NCBI RefSeq assembly: GCF_003149185.1
Contig: NZ_QGDO01000001.1
Coordinates: 682,001-746,000 of the forward strand
Source: Sediminitomix flava
Lineage (GTDB): Bacteria > Bacteroidota > Bacteroidia > Cytophagales > Flammeovirgaceae
Direction of reading: 5' to 3'
DNA: 64,000 bases
Part shown: positions 45,001 through 51,971 of the stretch, piece after piece
How the letters are laid out: the number at the start of each line of letters is the position of its first letter
Position numbering within the stretch: the stretch's first letter is position 1
The notes under the pieces: model-generated
The model's input: the letters and a program-made list of their open reading frames with translations, nothing else
Databases searched by the model: none
Told to the model about the DNA's origin: nothing
Translations under genes and position numbers: made by a program

Positions 45001-45166
45001 AGTTACGTTTACAGATATGGCTGGAAGAACTGTTTTGGTTGAATCCCTTGAGGTAAAAACGGGCTTAAACAAAATAGAGCTAGATGTCAATGGACTTCCT
45101 TCGGGAGTTTATGTAGCGAATATTGTTGGAGCAGGTATATCTGAATCTGTCAAGTTGACGAAGTAG
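42014..45166 (+). CDS. Secreted multidomain metallophosphoesterase with T9SS tail
   Basis: A 1050-residue exported protein. After the signal peptide come a purple-acid-phosphatase-type N-terminal FnIII domain (about 28-115), then a calcineurin-like phosphoesterase (about 130-365). Its metal motifs are IAGGDSRNN, LFGGDMTS, RGNHESS, QYHKPMRPH and ECDAHTVKT. A bacterial Ig-like domain (about 420-510) follows, then two DNRLRE/CBM96-like modules (about 517-690 and 775-955) separated by an InlB-type repeat (NGSVSKSPNQSTYTEGSTVS). The type A T9SS sorting domain (FQIFPNPIQEIVNLEF) ends the chain. It probably releases phosphate from organic phosphoesters at the surface while the accessory modules bind polysaccharide. 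The two modules share nearly identical DNA. Confidence 0.88.
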   Translation: MRNLLLKVCITTLMLMGLSLSAIMANTDKYRLVLRGNPSTTMTIAWNQISGSNPVVYYGTTDFGTNYSAYPMSKTVDRSVSYAGMSNQFARLTGLQPNTAYYFVIRDSQGTSQRFWFKTAPATSADRLSFIAGGDSRNNRTPRQNANRIVSKLRPHAVLFGGDMTSSGTNSEWQDWFDDWQLTTGSDGRMIPIVATRGNHESSNTMVYNLFDTPSSDVYYAITFGGDLIRTYTLNTEMSISGNQTTWLANDLAANANVTWKTAQYHKPMRPHVSSKSEGNTQYSSWANLFYDHKVQLVVECDAHTVKTTWPLRPTTGSGSDEGFIRDDVNGTVYAGEGCWGAPLRSNNDNKAWTRNSGMFNQVKWIFVDESKIELRTVRVDNATSVGTVSDHNIFTAPSNLDIWSPSNGSVVSILNTNVSVPEVSLTAPTNGTYYESPQSITLSASASDADGNITAVEFFVNGQSVGTDTSAPYSLNYNLPADGNYSIYAIAKDNDGYATTSESRQVNVGLVQESLSVRIASGNDDVEERTDGSMYMNSSDIELVYDGGNQTVGLRFLSLDIPQGATIDNASIQFTTDETGGANGTLTIYAQDANDASAFSTSNNNVSSRTKTSASVNWSPSSWSSIGQAGSAQRTPELKTLVQEVVNRSGWSSGNDMVFIIEGNGERTAESYDGVSGSAALLNITYTVGGGSTPTPNEYTLSINTSNGSVSKSPNQSTYTEGSTVSLTATPNSGYEFSSWSGAVSGSQNPISITMNSNKTVSANFSAIQTGGTPVTISKSVATGNDDAEEAESGNMYLNSSDLELVYDSHQSAGNQKVGIRFTGLSIPQGVSISDAYIQFTVDETKNDSGNLQIYAQDTNDAAGFSSSSNNISSRTKTSASVSWTPATWSSVGAAGTAQQTPNLSSLVQEVVNRSGWSSGNDMVFIIEGNGRRTAESYNGSSSKAPKLYITYLSNGNARKANISLEATTQFQIFPNPIQEIVNLEFNSEKDGQLQVTFTDMAGRTVLVESLEVKTGLNKIELDVNGLPSGVYVANIVGAGISESVKLTK

Positions 45167-45234
45167 TACCAAGCTAAGTTAATAAGCTCTGATAAAGGAT
45201 AACTTAAGTACTAGGACAAATAATTTCAGATGAA

Positions 45235-45381
45235 AAAATACTGTTCTTAGAGTAACTCTAAGAACTTACAAACGAATGTGAGAGTCTTCAGACTCGACAA
45301 TATTACTGATTTTGAGTCTAAAGACTCTTTCATTCATAGATTAATCCTTAGATCGCTTAGCTAACTCTAAGGATAGTTATA
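45235..45381 (+). repeat. Composite three-hairpin repeat, copy at 45.24 kb
   Basis: A: GTTCTTAGAGT and ACTCTAAGAAC (45243-45265). B: AGAGTCTTCAGACTC (45281-45295) with GAGTCTAAAGACTCT (45314-45328), one mismatch. C: ATCCTTAGA (45344-45352) with TCTAAGGAT (45366-45374). Start and end sequences match the unit at 24745-24901. Confidence 0.8.
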
Positions 45382-45408
45382 CCTATTTTCCATTCATAGA
45401 AATTCATA

Positions 45409-45718
45409 CACAGTGGAGATTGTATTCCTTACTCAAATGGTAGTCTTCATTTCTTTGCTTGATCAAAGAAACGAAGACTGCGTCCGCCCAGAAAATCAAG
45501 CCACATAAAAAACGGTCAGCGCACTAGCTACCGCTTCTCCGCTTTTGTGGCAAACAACCCACTAGACGCATAAGAGGGAGGCTAGTCCCATCGTGCGAAG
45601 CTTGGGATGATTTGTGGGGAGGATGATAGAATGGGACTTGACTTTTTTTGCTTCGTTTTTTGTGTCAAGACAAAAAATGAAGACTACAATTAAGTAAAAA
45701 ACAATTGTAACCACTGTG
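45409..45718. mobile_element. 310-bp MITE-like element with 68-bp imperfect terminal inverted repeats
   Basis: The left arm 45409-45476 and the right arm 45651-45718 are inverted and align without gaps, about 70% identical by hand count. Blocks CACAGTGG at the tip and GTAGTCTTCATTT inside match exactly. Each arm also folds on itself (TTCTTTG...CAAAGAA on the left; CTTCGTTTTTTGT with ACAAAAAATGAAG on the right). The interior holds an AGTCCCAT/ATGGGACT pair. No open frame is inside, so any transposition would need an outside enzyme. No target duplication was identified. Confidence 0.6.
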
Positions 45719-45793
45719 AAAGATCAATCTGAATGGAAATCGAAATTACTCGAATTCATATACCCACCTACTTATCGACTTATTAAATCAAAG

Positions 45794-45827
45794 AACACCT
45801 ACAGACCGAAGTTTGTAGGTGTTTTAT
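45794..45827 (+). terminator. Orphan terminator
   Basis: AACACCTACA (45794-45803) pairs perfectly with TGTAGGTGTT (45814-45823), followed by a T-rich run. The nearest upstream gene ends 630 bp away at 45166, with repeat DNA in between. Confidence 0.75.
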
Positions 45828-45954
45828 TTTATAACATATCAAGCCTACATAAAATATCACTCTACTTTAAATAGAATATAATTTAACAATCATTGTTTCT
45901 AGCATTATTTTTGCGGATTGATCTTTTTACATTATCAAGCCTTTTTACCAATAC

Positions 45955-46539
45955 TTGAGTCAAAATATACGCCATATCGACCGACAAATCCTTGCACAAG
46001 GGTTACAACTCAAACTTAGCATTACCGCTATTGCTGAAACTTTGAATGTAGCTCCTTCTACCCTATACCGAGAGTTAAAAAGAAATCGTAAGAAAGATGG
46101 CAGTTATGACCCTGACTATGCACATTCATTATATTTAGCACGAAAAAAACGAGTAGGTAGTCGCCCCAAAAGAAAAGCATATAGTCAGAAGAAAAAGCCT
46201 TATCAGTTATATGCGAAAAGGAAAGATATACGATGGTTTTCTGATACGAGTATAGGCCGAAAACCAAAGATAAAAATAGCTTTTGCATCCAAATTCAGTC
46301 ATTTTCTCATTTTTAGAGCTGTTCCGAATGCCTACAAAACATTTGACTACCGAAAAGATGGTTTACTCTATCTTTTACTTTTCCGCCATGAAGGTTGGAA
46401 ATTTAAAACGATGGTCGATGTCTTGTATACTCAAATTCTGGCTTTATCCCCTACGGCTCTTCTCCAAGGCATCAAAGAACAGTTTGTCAAAACCAAAAGA
46501 CAAACTTACATGGGAGAAGTCCGTCCAAAGGTCGCTTAA
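45955..46539 (+). CDS. IS30-type helix-turn-helix protein lacking a transposase domain
   Basis: A 194-residue protein starting at TTG 45955; the frame opens only 33 nt earlier, after a TGA. Residues about 5-50 match the HTH_38 domain at the front of IS30 transposases (LSITAIAETLNVAPSTLYRE, then LKRNRKKDGSYDPDYAHSLY). The remaining 140 residues are basic and then hydrophobic (YRKDGLLYLLLFRHEGWKFK) and do not contain the DDE catalytic core. It may be a remnant or a domesticated DNA-binding protein. No inverted repeats bounding an IS were found. It lies next to the repeat cluster. Confidence 0.55.
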   Translation: MSQNIRHIDRQILAQGLQLKLSITAIAETLNVAPSTLYRELKRNRKKDGSYDPDYAHSLYLARKKRVGSRPKRKAYSQKKKPYQLYAKRKDIRWFSDTSIGRKPKIKIAFASKFSHFLIFRAVPNAYKTFDYRKDGLLYLLLFRHEGWKFKTMVDVLYTQILALSPTALLQGIKEQFVKTKRQTYMGEVRPKVA

Positions 46540-46894
46540 GCACACAAATTGTATCGTTATACACTGTTTTAAGCTACTCTTTTCTGCTCCCAAATAGAAT
46601 TTTCAATAGCAATACACTGATAGCATTCTCTTATTCTTCTTCTTTTCTGTAAAAAAACCGATCAACTGAAGTTCTAATTTCAGTTTTGCATTTGCTCACG
46701 CTTTCACTTCTCTTTTAGACTCGGAGAATTTATTGTAGTTAAAGTCTGAAGTAAAAAAGCAGTATTCTCTCAAAAACATACACACAATATATTTCCTAAT
46801 AAAACCCAAGAAATTTAAGGTCTAGCTCCATTACATTTAGTCTGCGCTAAATTCAGTTCGCTCTTTGCTCTAACTTTGAATAAGTTTTCCCTTT
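46540..46894. other. Intergenic gap upstream of the histidine kinase pair
   Basis: 355 bp with no gene. AACTGAA/TTTCAGTT near 46671-46688 forms a small hairpin, and TAACTTTG at 46871-46878 matches a -7 promoter element but lacks a clear -33 partner. Confidence 0.4.
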
Positions 46895-48256
46895 ATGAAA
46901 CCGATCATTTCTCTTCCAAAATATTTCTCTTCAGCTTTTTTGCTGGGTGATAAAGATAATTTCTCATTCAAAGAGCGAGTGATCAACTGTACATTTTTTT
47001 GTGGATCAATAGCAACATCTACTTTATATATAACTGGGATTCAAACATTCACTCCTCTTTTTTCCATTATCATCATCAGTAGTATAATTTTGGGATTTAT
47101 TGGATATCTCACTACGAGAATATACCGAAGATACCTTGTAAGCTTACTCATATTAATTGTACTTGAGCTAATTATCATAGTGATGCTATGGAAGGAGAAA
47201 GGAGGAGTATTAGGGCTAGTTCCAATTACCTTTATTGGAATTGTTGTTATCGATATTCATTTAATTCCCAAAAAATACAATCCTCTATTCATCATCACTT
47301 CTGTATTACTTTTTAGTGCTGTCATTTTCGCTGAGGTTAAATTTTCAGAACTCCAAATAGAAGTTTCATCTACCATTGAAGAAAAAATAGCTTTAGCCAG
47401 TATTAATTGGGGCGCAATTATGTTGATCATTTTGGCAATCATTGTGCTATTCAAAAATGAATATGACAAAGCACAAAATATACTTCATGAACAAAAAGAG
47501 GAACTAAAACAGATGCTCCAAAAAGAACAGGAACGGCACCAAATGAAAGGCGCTTTTTTGGCAATGGTATCGCATCAGTTTCGTACTCCAATGACAGTGA
47601 TACAAAGCTCTACAAACCTCATTCAACTTAGGGCTAGCAAAAGTTTTCAAGGTTCTGAACTTGATAAAACTAGCCGACAATTCGAGAATATCTATGGAGC
47701 AATAGACACCCTAACTAACATTATGGAAAGAATGCTCAACTATGAAAGCATACAGGCGAATAATGTAAATTTCAATCCTAAAATGTTAGAACTCCAAAGC
47801 TTTATTCAAAAGATTATTAACAATTATCCTACGACTAAAAAGACTCAAAAGATAGATTTAACCTATACAGGTACTGCAAGACAAATACAAGCCGATCCTA
47901 TTTTGATGGAGCATTGTATTTCAAACTTGATATCGAATGCCGTTAAATATGATCCTCAACATCGCTTCCCTAACATCAATATTTGTTTTACAAAAGATAA
48001 TGTGCAAATAAGCATTTCAGATAAAGGTTTAGGCATTCCAGAAGAACAACAAAAAGAGCTCTTTTCACCTTTCTTTAGAGCAAAAAATGTAGCCAATATC
48101 AAAGGAACAGGCGTTGGTTTATTTGTGGTTAAAAATTTTATAGAATTACATGATGGACAAATCACCGTTAAAAGCAAGGAAGGAGAAGGGACTACCTTCA
48201 AGCTTAGTTTACCCTTTAAAAAGAATAATCTAAAAGTCGAAGCCCCTTCAATCTAA
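46895..48256 (+). CDS. Membrane sensor histidine kinase, first of tandem pair
   Basis: A 453-residue kinase with five or six membrane helices in residues about 25-190, making an integral-membrane sensor with almost no periplasmic domain. A linker coiled coil (EQKEELKQMLQKEQERHQMK) leads to HisKA with His227 (MVSHQFRTPMTVIQSS). The HATPase follows, with N box HCISNLISNAVKYDP, G1 DKGLGIP and G2 GTGVGLFVVK. No receiver domain is fused and no response regulator gene adjoins, so it is an orphan kinase. The next gene, 3 nt away, is its paralogue. Confidence 0.92.
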   Translation: MKPIISLPKYFSSAFLLGDKDNFSFKERVINCTFFCGSIATSTLYITGIQTFTPLFSIIIISSIILGFIGYLTTRIYRRYLVSLLILIVLELIIIVMLWKEKGGVLGLVPITFIGIVVIDIHLIPKKYNPLFIITSVLLFSAVIFAEVKFSELQIEVSSTIEEKIALASINWGAIMLIILAIIVLFKNEYDKAQNILHEQKEELKQMLQKEQERHQMKGAFLAMVSHQFRTPMTVIQSSTNLIQLRASKSFQGSELDKTSRQFENIYGAIDTLTNIMERMLNYESIQANNVNFNPKMLELQSFIQKIINNYPTTKKTQKIDLTYTGTARQIQADPILMEHCISNLISNAVKYDPQHRFPNINICFTKDNVQISISDKGLGIPEEQQKELFSPFFRAKNVANIKGTGVGLFVVKNFIELHDGQITVKSKEGEGTTFKLSLPFKKNNLKVEAPSI

Positions 48257-48259
48257 TAT

Positions 48260-49558
48260 ATGTACGTTCAGAAATTCTCTTCTATTCAACTGCTAGGAGA
48301 TAAAAGTGAGTTTACATTCGAACACCAGATGCTCAATAGCAGTTTATTACTCGTTATTTTTGGTAGTCCTTTTCTTCTTGGTATTGAAGCTAATTCAGGC
48401 AATTTTGACCTTTTTATATACCCAATCACTTTTCTTTTTGTAACGGCAGTATTCGCTTACAGAGCTTCGCGAATCAGAAAAAAATTCTTTACGGCATTAT
48501 ACCTTTTTTCCCTAATTGTTATCATCCTATTATTTATCACTTGGGCTTTCTTAGGTGGTATTAAGGGTTTTCTCCCAATCGTTTCCTTCCCTTTATTGAT
48601 TTTGCTAATTCAATTTTTTCCAAAAGTCTATTTTAAATACATCATTGGCAGTTCATTACTCTTATTCTTTATATTCTTTTATCTAGAGCATGAGCACCAT
48701 GACCTTATTTTAATCAAAGACTTAAGCTTAAAGGATATTATTATCAGATGGATTTTCGCACTTACGATTGCTTTTTACTCATTGTATATATCGAAGAAGC
48801 AATACCACAAATGGAAAAATGCCTTTTATGAAAAAGAAGTACAACTCAAAACTACTCTCAGAAAAGAACAGGAGATAAATCAGCTGAAAGGTAAATTCAT
48901 TATGATGGTAGCCCATCAGTTTAGAACTCCGATGACTACCATACAAAGCTCTGCGGAACTCTTAGAATTGAAAAATAGAATAAGACATAAAGATGATCCT
49001 AATGATGAAATTCAGTACAATCGGATTTATGGTGCCATAGCTGATCTGACTGAAATGATTGAACAAATTACTTATATTGAAAATATAGAAAAGGAAAAAC
49101 TTAGCTTAACTCTCAAACCGACCAATCTTTTGGTGCTCTTGGAAGAGTTGCTTCAGCAGACTACATGGAAAAAAGCGACATCTCATCATCATGCGATCAC
49201 AACGATTGGAGCTATTCAGAATCTAGCCTTAGATGAAAAACTCATCAAAAAAAGTCTTGAAATCTTAATCTCAAATGCTATAAAATTCGACCCAAAACAT
49301 CGGTTACCATTCATCCAAGTTGAGTATAAAACACATCATGTTGAGATCTTCATTAGAGATCGGGGGATCGGAATTCCAGAAACTGAATTTGAGTTTTTAT
49401 TTACCCCGTTTTTTAGAGCATCCAATGCCAACAATATCAAAGGAACAGGCTTAGGCTTACTCACGGTAAAACATTTTATAGAGATACATCAAGGGAGTAT
49501 TTCTGTAAAAAGTAAGGAAAATCAAGGTACTGAAGTTTGTCTTTGCTTGCCATATTAA
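48260..49558 (+). CDS. Membrane sensor histidine kinase, second of tandem pair
   Basis: A 432-residue paralogue of the preceding kinase, in the same operon (3 nt apart). It has the same plan: membrane sensor (about 30-180), linker (KEVQLKTTLRKEQEINQLKG), phospho-acceptor His219 (MVAHQFRTPMTTIQSS) and HATPase (IRDRGIGIP, GTGLGLLTVKHFIEIHQG). Both also share the opening SSIQLLGDKSEFTFE-like segment. They may work as a heterodimer or as divergent sensors for one regulator encoded elsewhere. Confidence 0.92.
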   Translation: MYVQKFSSIQLLGDKSEFTFEHQMLNSSLLLVIFGSPFLLGIEANSGNFDLFIYPITFLFVTAVFAYRASRIRKKFFTALYLFSLIVIILLFITWAFLGGIKGFLPIVSFPLLILLIQFFPKVYFKYIIGSSLLLFFIFFYLEHEHHDLILIKDLSLKDIIIRWIFALTIAFYSLYISKKQYHKWKNAFYEKEVQLKTTLRKEQEINQLKGKFIMMVAHQFRTPMTTIQSSAELLELKNRIRHKDDPNDEIQYNRIYGAIADLTEMIEQITYIENIEKEKLSLTLKPTNLLVLLEELLQQTTWKKATSHHHAITTIGAIQNLALDEKLIKKSLEILISNAIKFDPKHRLPFIQVEYKTHHVEIFIRDRGIGIPETEFEFLFTPFFRASNANNIKGTGLGLLTVKHFIEIHQGSISVKSKENQGTEVCLCLPY

Positions 49559-49718
49559 ACCTTCTCAAAAGATATCTTATTCTGATGATCTCCATCAAGG
49601 TTTTAGTCTTCACACTATACTACATTTAGGTCACTAAAAGATGAGGTCAAAGTAAGAAAAATCATCTGTAACTATACTCGGCTTCATTATCCATTTTTTA
49701 CGCAAAAACTTAACTATC

Positions 49719-49931
49719 ATGAAAAGAAATATGGGCTTACTCGATCGCGCAATAAGAGTTTTTATCGCTCAATTGATTGCAATATTATTTTATATGGATA
49801 TCATTTCTGGCGTTTTAGGAATATCCTTGATCGCTGTGGCATTGGTATTTACATTAACAAGCTTGCTAAGTTTCTGTCCGTTATATGCTCCTTTCGGAAT
49901 AAAAACTTGTACACTGAATAAAGAAGCTTAG
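49719..49931 (+). CDS. YgaP-like small membrane protein (DUF2892)
   Basis: A 70-residue protein with two membrane helices. The N-terminal RNMGLLDRAIRVFIAQLIAI and the C-terminal SFCPLYAPFGIKTC match the DUF2892 pattern seen fused to rhodanese in YgaP. Here there is no rhodanese domain. The two cysteines (CPLYAPFGIKTC) are conserved in the family and may handle sulfur or redox equivalents. A terminator follows. Confidence 0.85.
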   Translation: MKRNMGLLDRAIRVFIAQLIAILFYMDIISGVLGISLIAVALVFTLTSLLSFCPLYAPFGIKTCTLNKEA

Positions 49932-49953
49932 AAAATTATTTAAGGAACAATAC

Positions 49954-49995
49954 AAAGGCGATCATCTAGTTTGGGATGATCGCCTTTTTCTGTTT
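49954..49995 (+). terminator. Terminator of the DUF2892 gene
   Basis: AAAGGCGATCATC (49954-49966) pairs perfectly over 13 bp with GATGATCGCCTTT (49975-49987), followed by T-rich sequence. Confidence 0.88.
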
Positions 49996-50039
49996 TTTTA
50001 GTCTGAGTGAACTATGTGATATTTTCGGATTTTCAAGTT

Positions 50040-50116
50040 TAAAATCGAGTCTGAAGACTCTTGTATCATTAATAAATCCTTAGAACGCTTTGCTAATTCT
50101 AAGGATAGCATAACAG
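50040..50116 (+). repeat. Composite hairpin repeat, 5'-truncated copy
   Basis: Only the right half of stem B (GAGTCTGAAGACTC) and stem C remain: ATCCTTAGA and TCTAAGGAT around ACGCTTTGCTAAT-like sequence, ending CTAAGGATAGCATAAC. It lies between the DUF2892 terminator and the LytTR gene. Confidence 0.6.
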
Positions 50117-50160
50117 GAATAACCTGAATTGATAATTAGGTCTACTCAATGTTGCTGTTT

Positions 50161-50919
50161 TTAATCACTAATCCCCATCCAATCCAAAAAGCTTTTAACT
50201 TTTGCTCTGCTGATAATGATTTCAAAATCATGTTGAGGCTTTAAACTCAATTTCAGACGACTATTGAAATACTTTGAGGCTTTTACAATGGCTTCAATAT
50301 TTACGATCACATTCCGAGTTGGGCGGTAAAATTTTTCGGGTGGTAAAATTGTCTCTAGCTGATTTAAGCTTTTGTCAAGAAGGCTTCGCTTTCCATCAAA
50401 AGAGACTATAGTTGTGTATTTATCTTCTGCTACGAAATAGGCAATTTCGTCTACAGTTATATAGCTGTAGTTATCCCCTGTTTGAATCAATAATCGCTGT
50501 GTTTTTTGAGGACTGTGCTTCGCAAAAATATCCTGAAATATAGCGGTATCTATTTCTTTCTTTTTCTCTGAAGCGCTGAATTTTTCGATTGCTTTTTCAA
50601 GTTCCTCTGAACTGATCGGCTTTAAGAGGTAATCAATACTATTTACTTTGAACGCTCGAATGGCATATTCACTGTAAGCGGTCAAGAATATAATAGGTGT
50701 TTTTACTTCTACCGAATCAAAAATTTCAAAGCTAATTCCATCTGAAAGTTCGATATCCATAAAAATAAGATCAAGCTTATCCCCGTGTTCTTTCAACCAA
50801 CTCACCCCTTCGCTTACGGTTTGGATACACTTTACAACTTCAAAATCTTTATAGTTCTCTAGCAGTTTGATCAACTCTAGCTGAAGTAGCTTTTCATCTT
50901 CAATTATCAATACATTCAT
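50161..50919 (-). CDS. LytTR response regulator, cassette 1
   Basis: A 252-residue response regulator: receiver domain with phospho-acceptor Asp55 (LIFMDIELSDG) and acidic pocket IIEDE, then a LytTR DNA-binding domain (about 141-250; LLIQTGDNYSYITVDEIAYF, FYRPTRNVIVNIEAIVKAS). Its start codon overlaps the stop of the kinase gene by four bases (ATGA), so the two are translationally coupled. The kinase is its obvious partner. It resembles the regulator at 55300-56049 throughout. Confidence 0.94.
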   Translation of the reverse strand: MNVLIIEDEKLLQLELIKLLENYKDFEVVKCIQTVSEGVSWLKEHGDKLDLIFMDIELSDGISFEIFDSVEVKTPIIFLTAYSEYAIRAFKVNSIDYLLKPISSEELEKAIEKFSASEKKKEIDTAIFQDIFAKHSPQKTQRLLIQTGDNYSYITVDEIAYFVAEDKYTTIVSFDGKRSLLDKSLNQLETILPPEKFYRPTRNVIVNIEAIVKASKYFNSRLKLSLKPQHDFEIIISRAKVKSFLDWMGISD

Positions 50920-51965
50920 AAGGCTTCAATAAAAGGAACAAACACTTTAAACACATTATCTTTATTTTCGATGACAATCTCTTGCCCAAAAGTATTGTAC
51001 CTCATTTTTATATTTTCTAGACCAATACCCCATGAGCTCGTGCTCGATTTCATGGCTATTGGATTGGAGACTTCTACCCCATCCTCTTTTACTTTTAGAG
51101 TGACTACCATCGGGTTTTCATCCGACATTTTATTGTGCTTCACTACATTTTCAATCAGTAATTGAAGTACCATAGGTAAAATATATTTGCGGTCACACGC
51201 AGTCTTGTTCTCTATTTTCAGAACAAATGCCTCTCCAAACCTTGTCTTGAGAAGAAAGGTATAATGTTCTAAAAACTTGAATTCTTCTTTCAATTCTATA
51301 AGGTCTGAATCTTTAAAATCAAGTACATGACGAAGTACAATCGAGAAGCTGTTTACGTACTTTTTGGCTTTATCTTGAGAAATACTAATCAACGGGCTGA
51401 GTACACTTAGACTATTGAATAAGAAATGAGGATTGATCTGATTTTTCAATAACTCATACCTATATTTTGTATTCTCATGTAGCAATTGTTTTGTTCTCAA
51501 TTCCGATTCATAATGTGTATTCATCAAAACCATCAGTTCAATAATTGGAACAAGAAACAGATTGACAATAGTGCCTACGGCCAAAAGGTAAACGATTTTC
51601 TCTCCTGTGATTAGATCTTTCCCCACAATCAAAGAAATGATTTGATTGACAAATAAAATCCAAGAAAAGGTAAGTATCGAGAAAACGATAAAGTCTACAA
51701 AAGTACGAATAAAGGCTGTTTTGGATGACCATGCGAGCTTTGTGGTGTTTAACCAATTCACAATTTTGAAAGTCATACCAGCCACAAACAACAGATTGAA
51801 GTAATTGATGATAAACTCGAATAAGAGTCCAAATGAAAATTCTAATGCTCTTCCATTGTAGTGCCAGTCGAAAGCTAGAAGTACAAACTGAAAAATGACA
51901 GAAAAGAAAGCCATAATCAGCAATAAATTCCAACCGAAAAATTGCTTTACCTTTAACTCACTCAT
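50916..51965 (-). CDS. LytS-like sensor histidine kinase, cassette 1
   Basis: A 349-residue membrane kinase of the His_kinase (PF06580) type. Four membrane helices occupy residues about 13-150. The phospho-acceptor His180 lies in QINPHFLFNSLSVLSPLIS, and the ATPase shows LLIENVVKHNK and WGIGLENIKMRYNTF. It would phosphorylate the LytTR regulator overlapping its 3' end. It starts 6 nt after the TonB receptor stop codon, which indicates a three-gene operon of outer-membrane receptor, kinase and regulator. Confidence 0.93.
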   Translation of the reverse strand: MSELKVKQFFGWNLLLIMAFFSVIFQFVLLAFDWHYNGRALEFSFGLLFEFIINYFNLLFVAGMTFKIVNWLNTTKLAWSSKTAFIRTFVDFIVFSILTFSWILFVNQIISLIVGKDLITGEKIVYLLAVGTIVNLFLVPIIELMVLMNTHYESELRTKQLLHENTKYRYELLKNQINPHFLFNSLSVLSPLISISQDKAKKYVNSFSIVLRHVLDFKDSDLIELKEEFKFLEHYTFLLKTRFGEAFVLKIENKTACDRKYILPMVLQLLIENVVKHNKMSDENPMVVTLKVKEDGVEVSNPIAMKSSTSSWGIGLENIKMRYNTFGQEIVIENKDNVFKVFVPFIEAL

Positions 51966-51971
51966 ATTACC

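Larger units (their letters stand above)
45167..45954. other. Gene-free repeat cluster downstream of the phosphoesterase
   Basis: 788 bp containing, in order, a composite hairpin unit (45235-45381), a 310-bp element with terminal inverted repeats (45409-45718) and an orphan terminator (45794-45827). No protein-coding frame is supported. Confidence 0.7.

Noticed and set aside
45955-46539. Calling a complete IS30 insertion sequence.
   Set aside because: No DDE domain and no bounding inverted repeats or target duplication were found.
51538-51933. A 131-codon frame on the minus strand in another frame of the LytS-like kinase gene.
   Set aside because: The kinase frame has all family motifs; this one has no recognisable domain.
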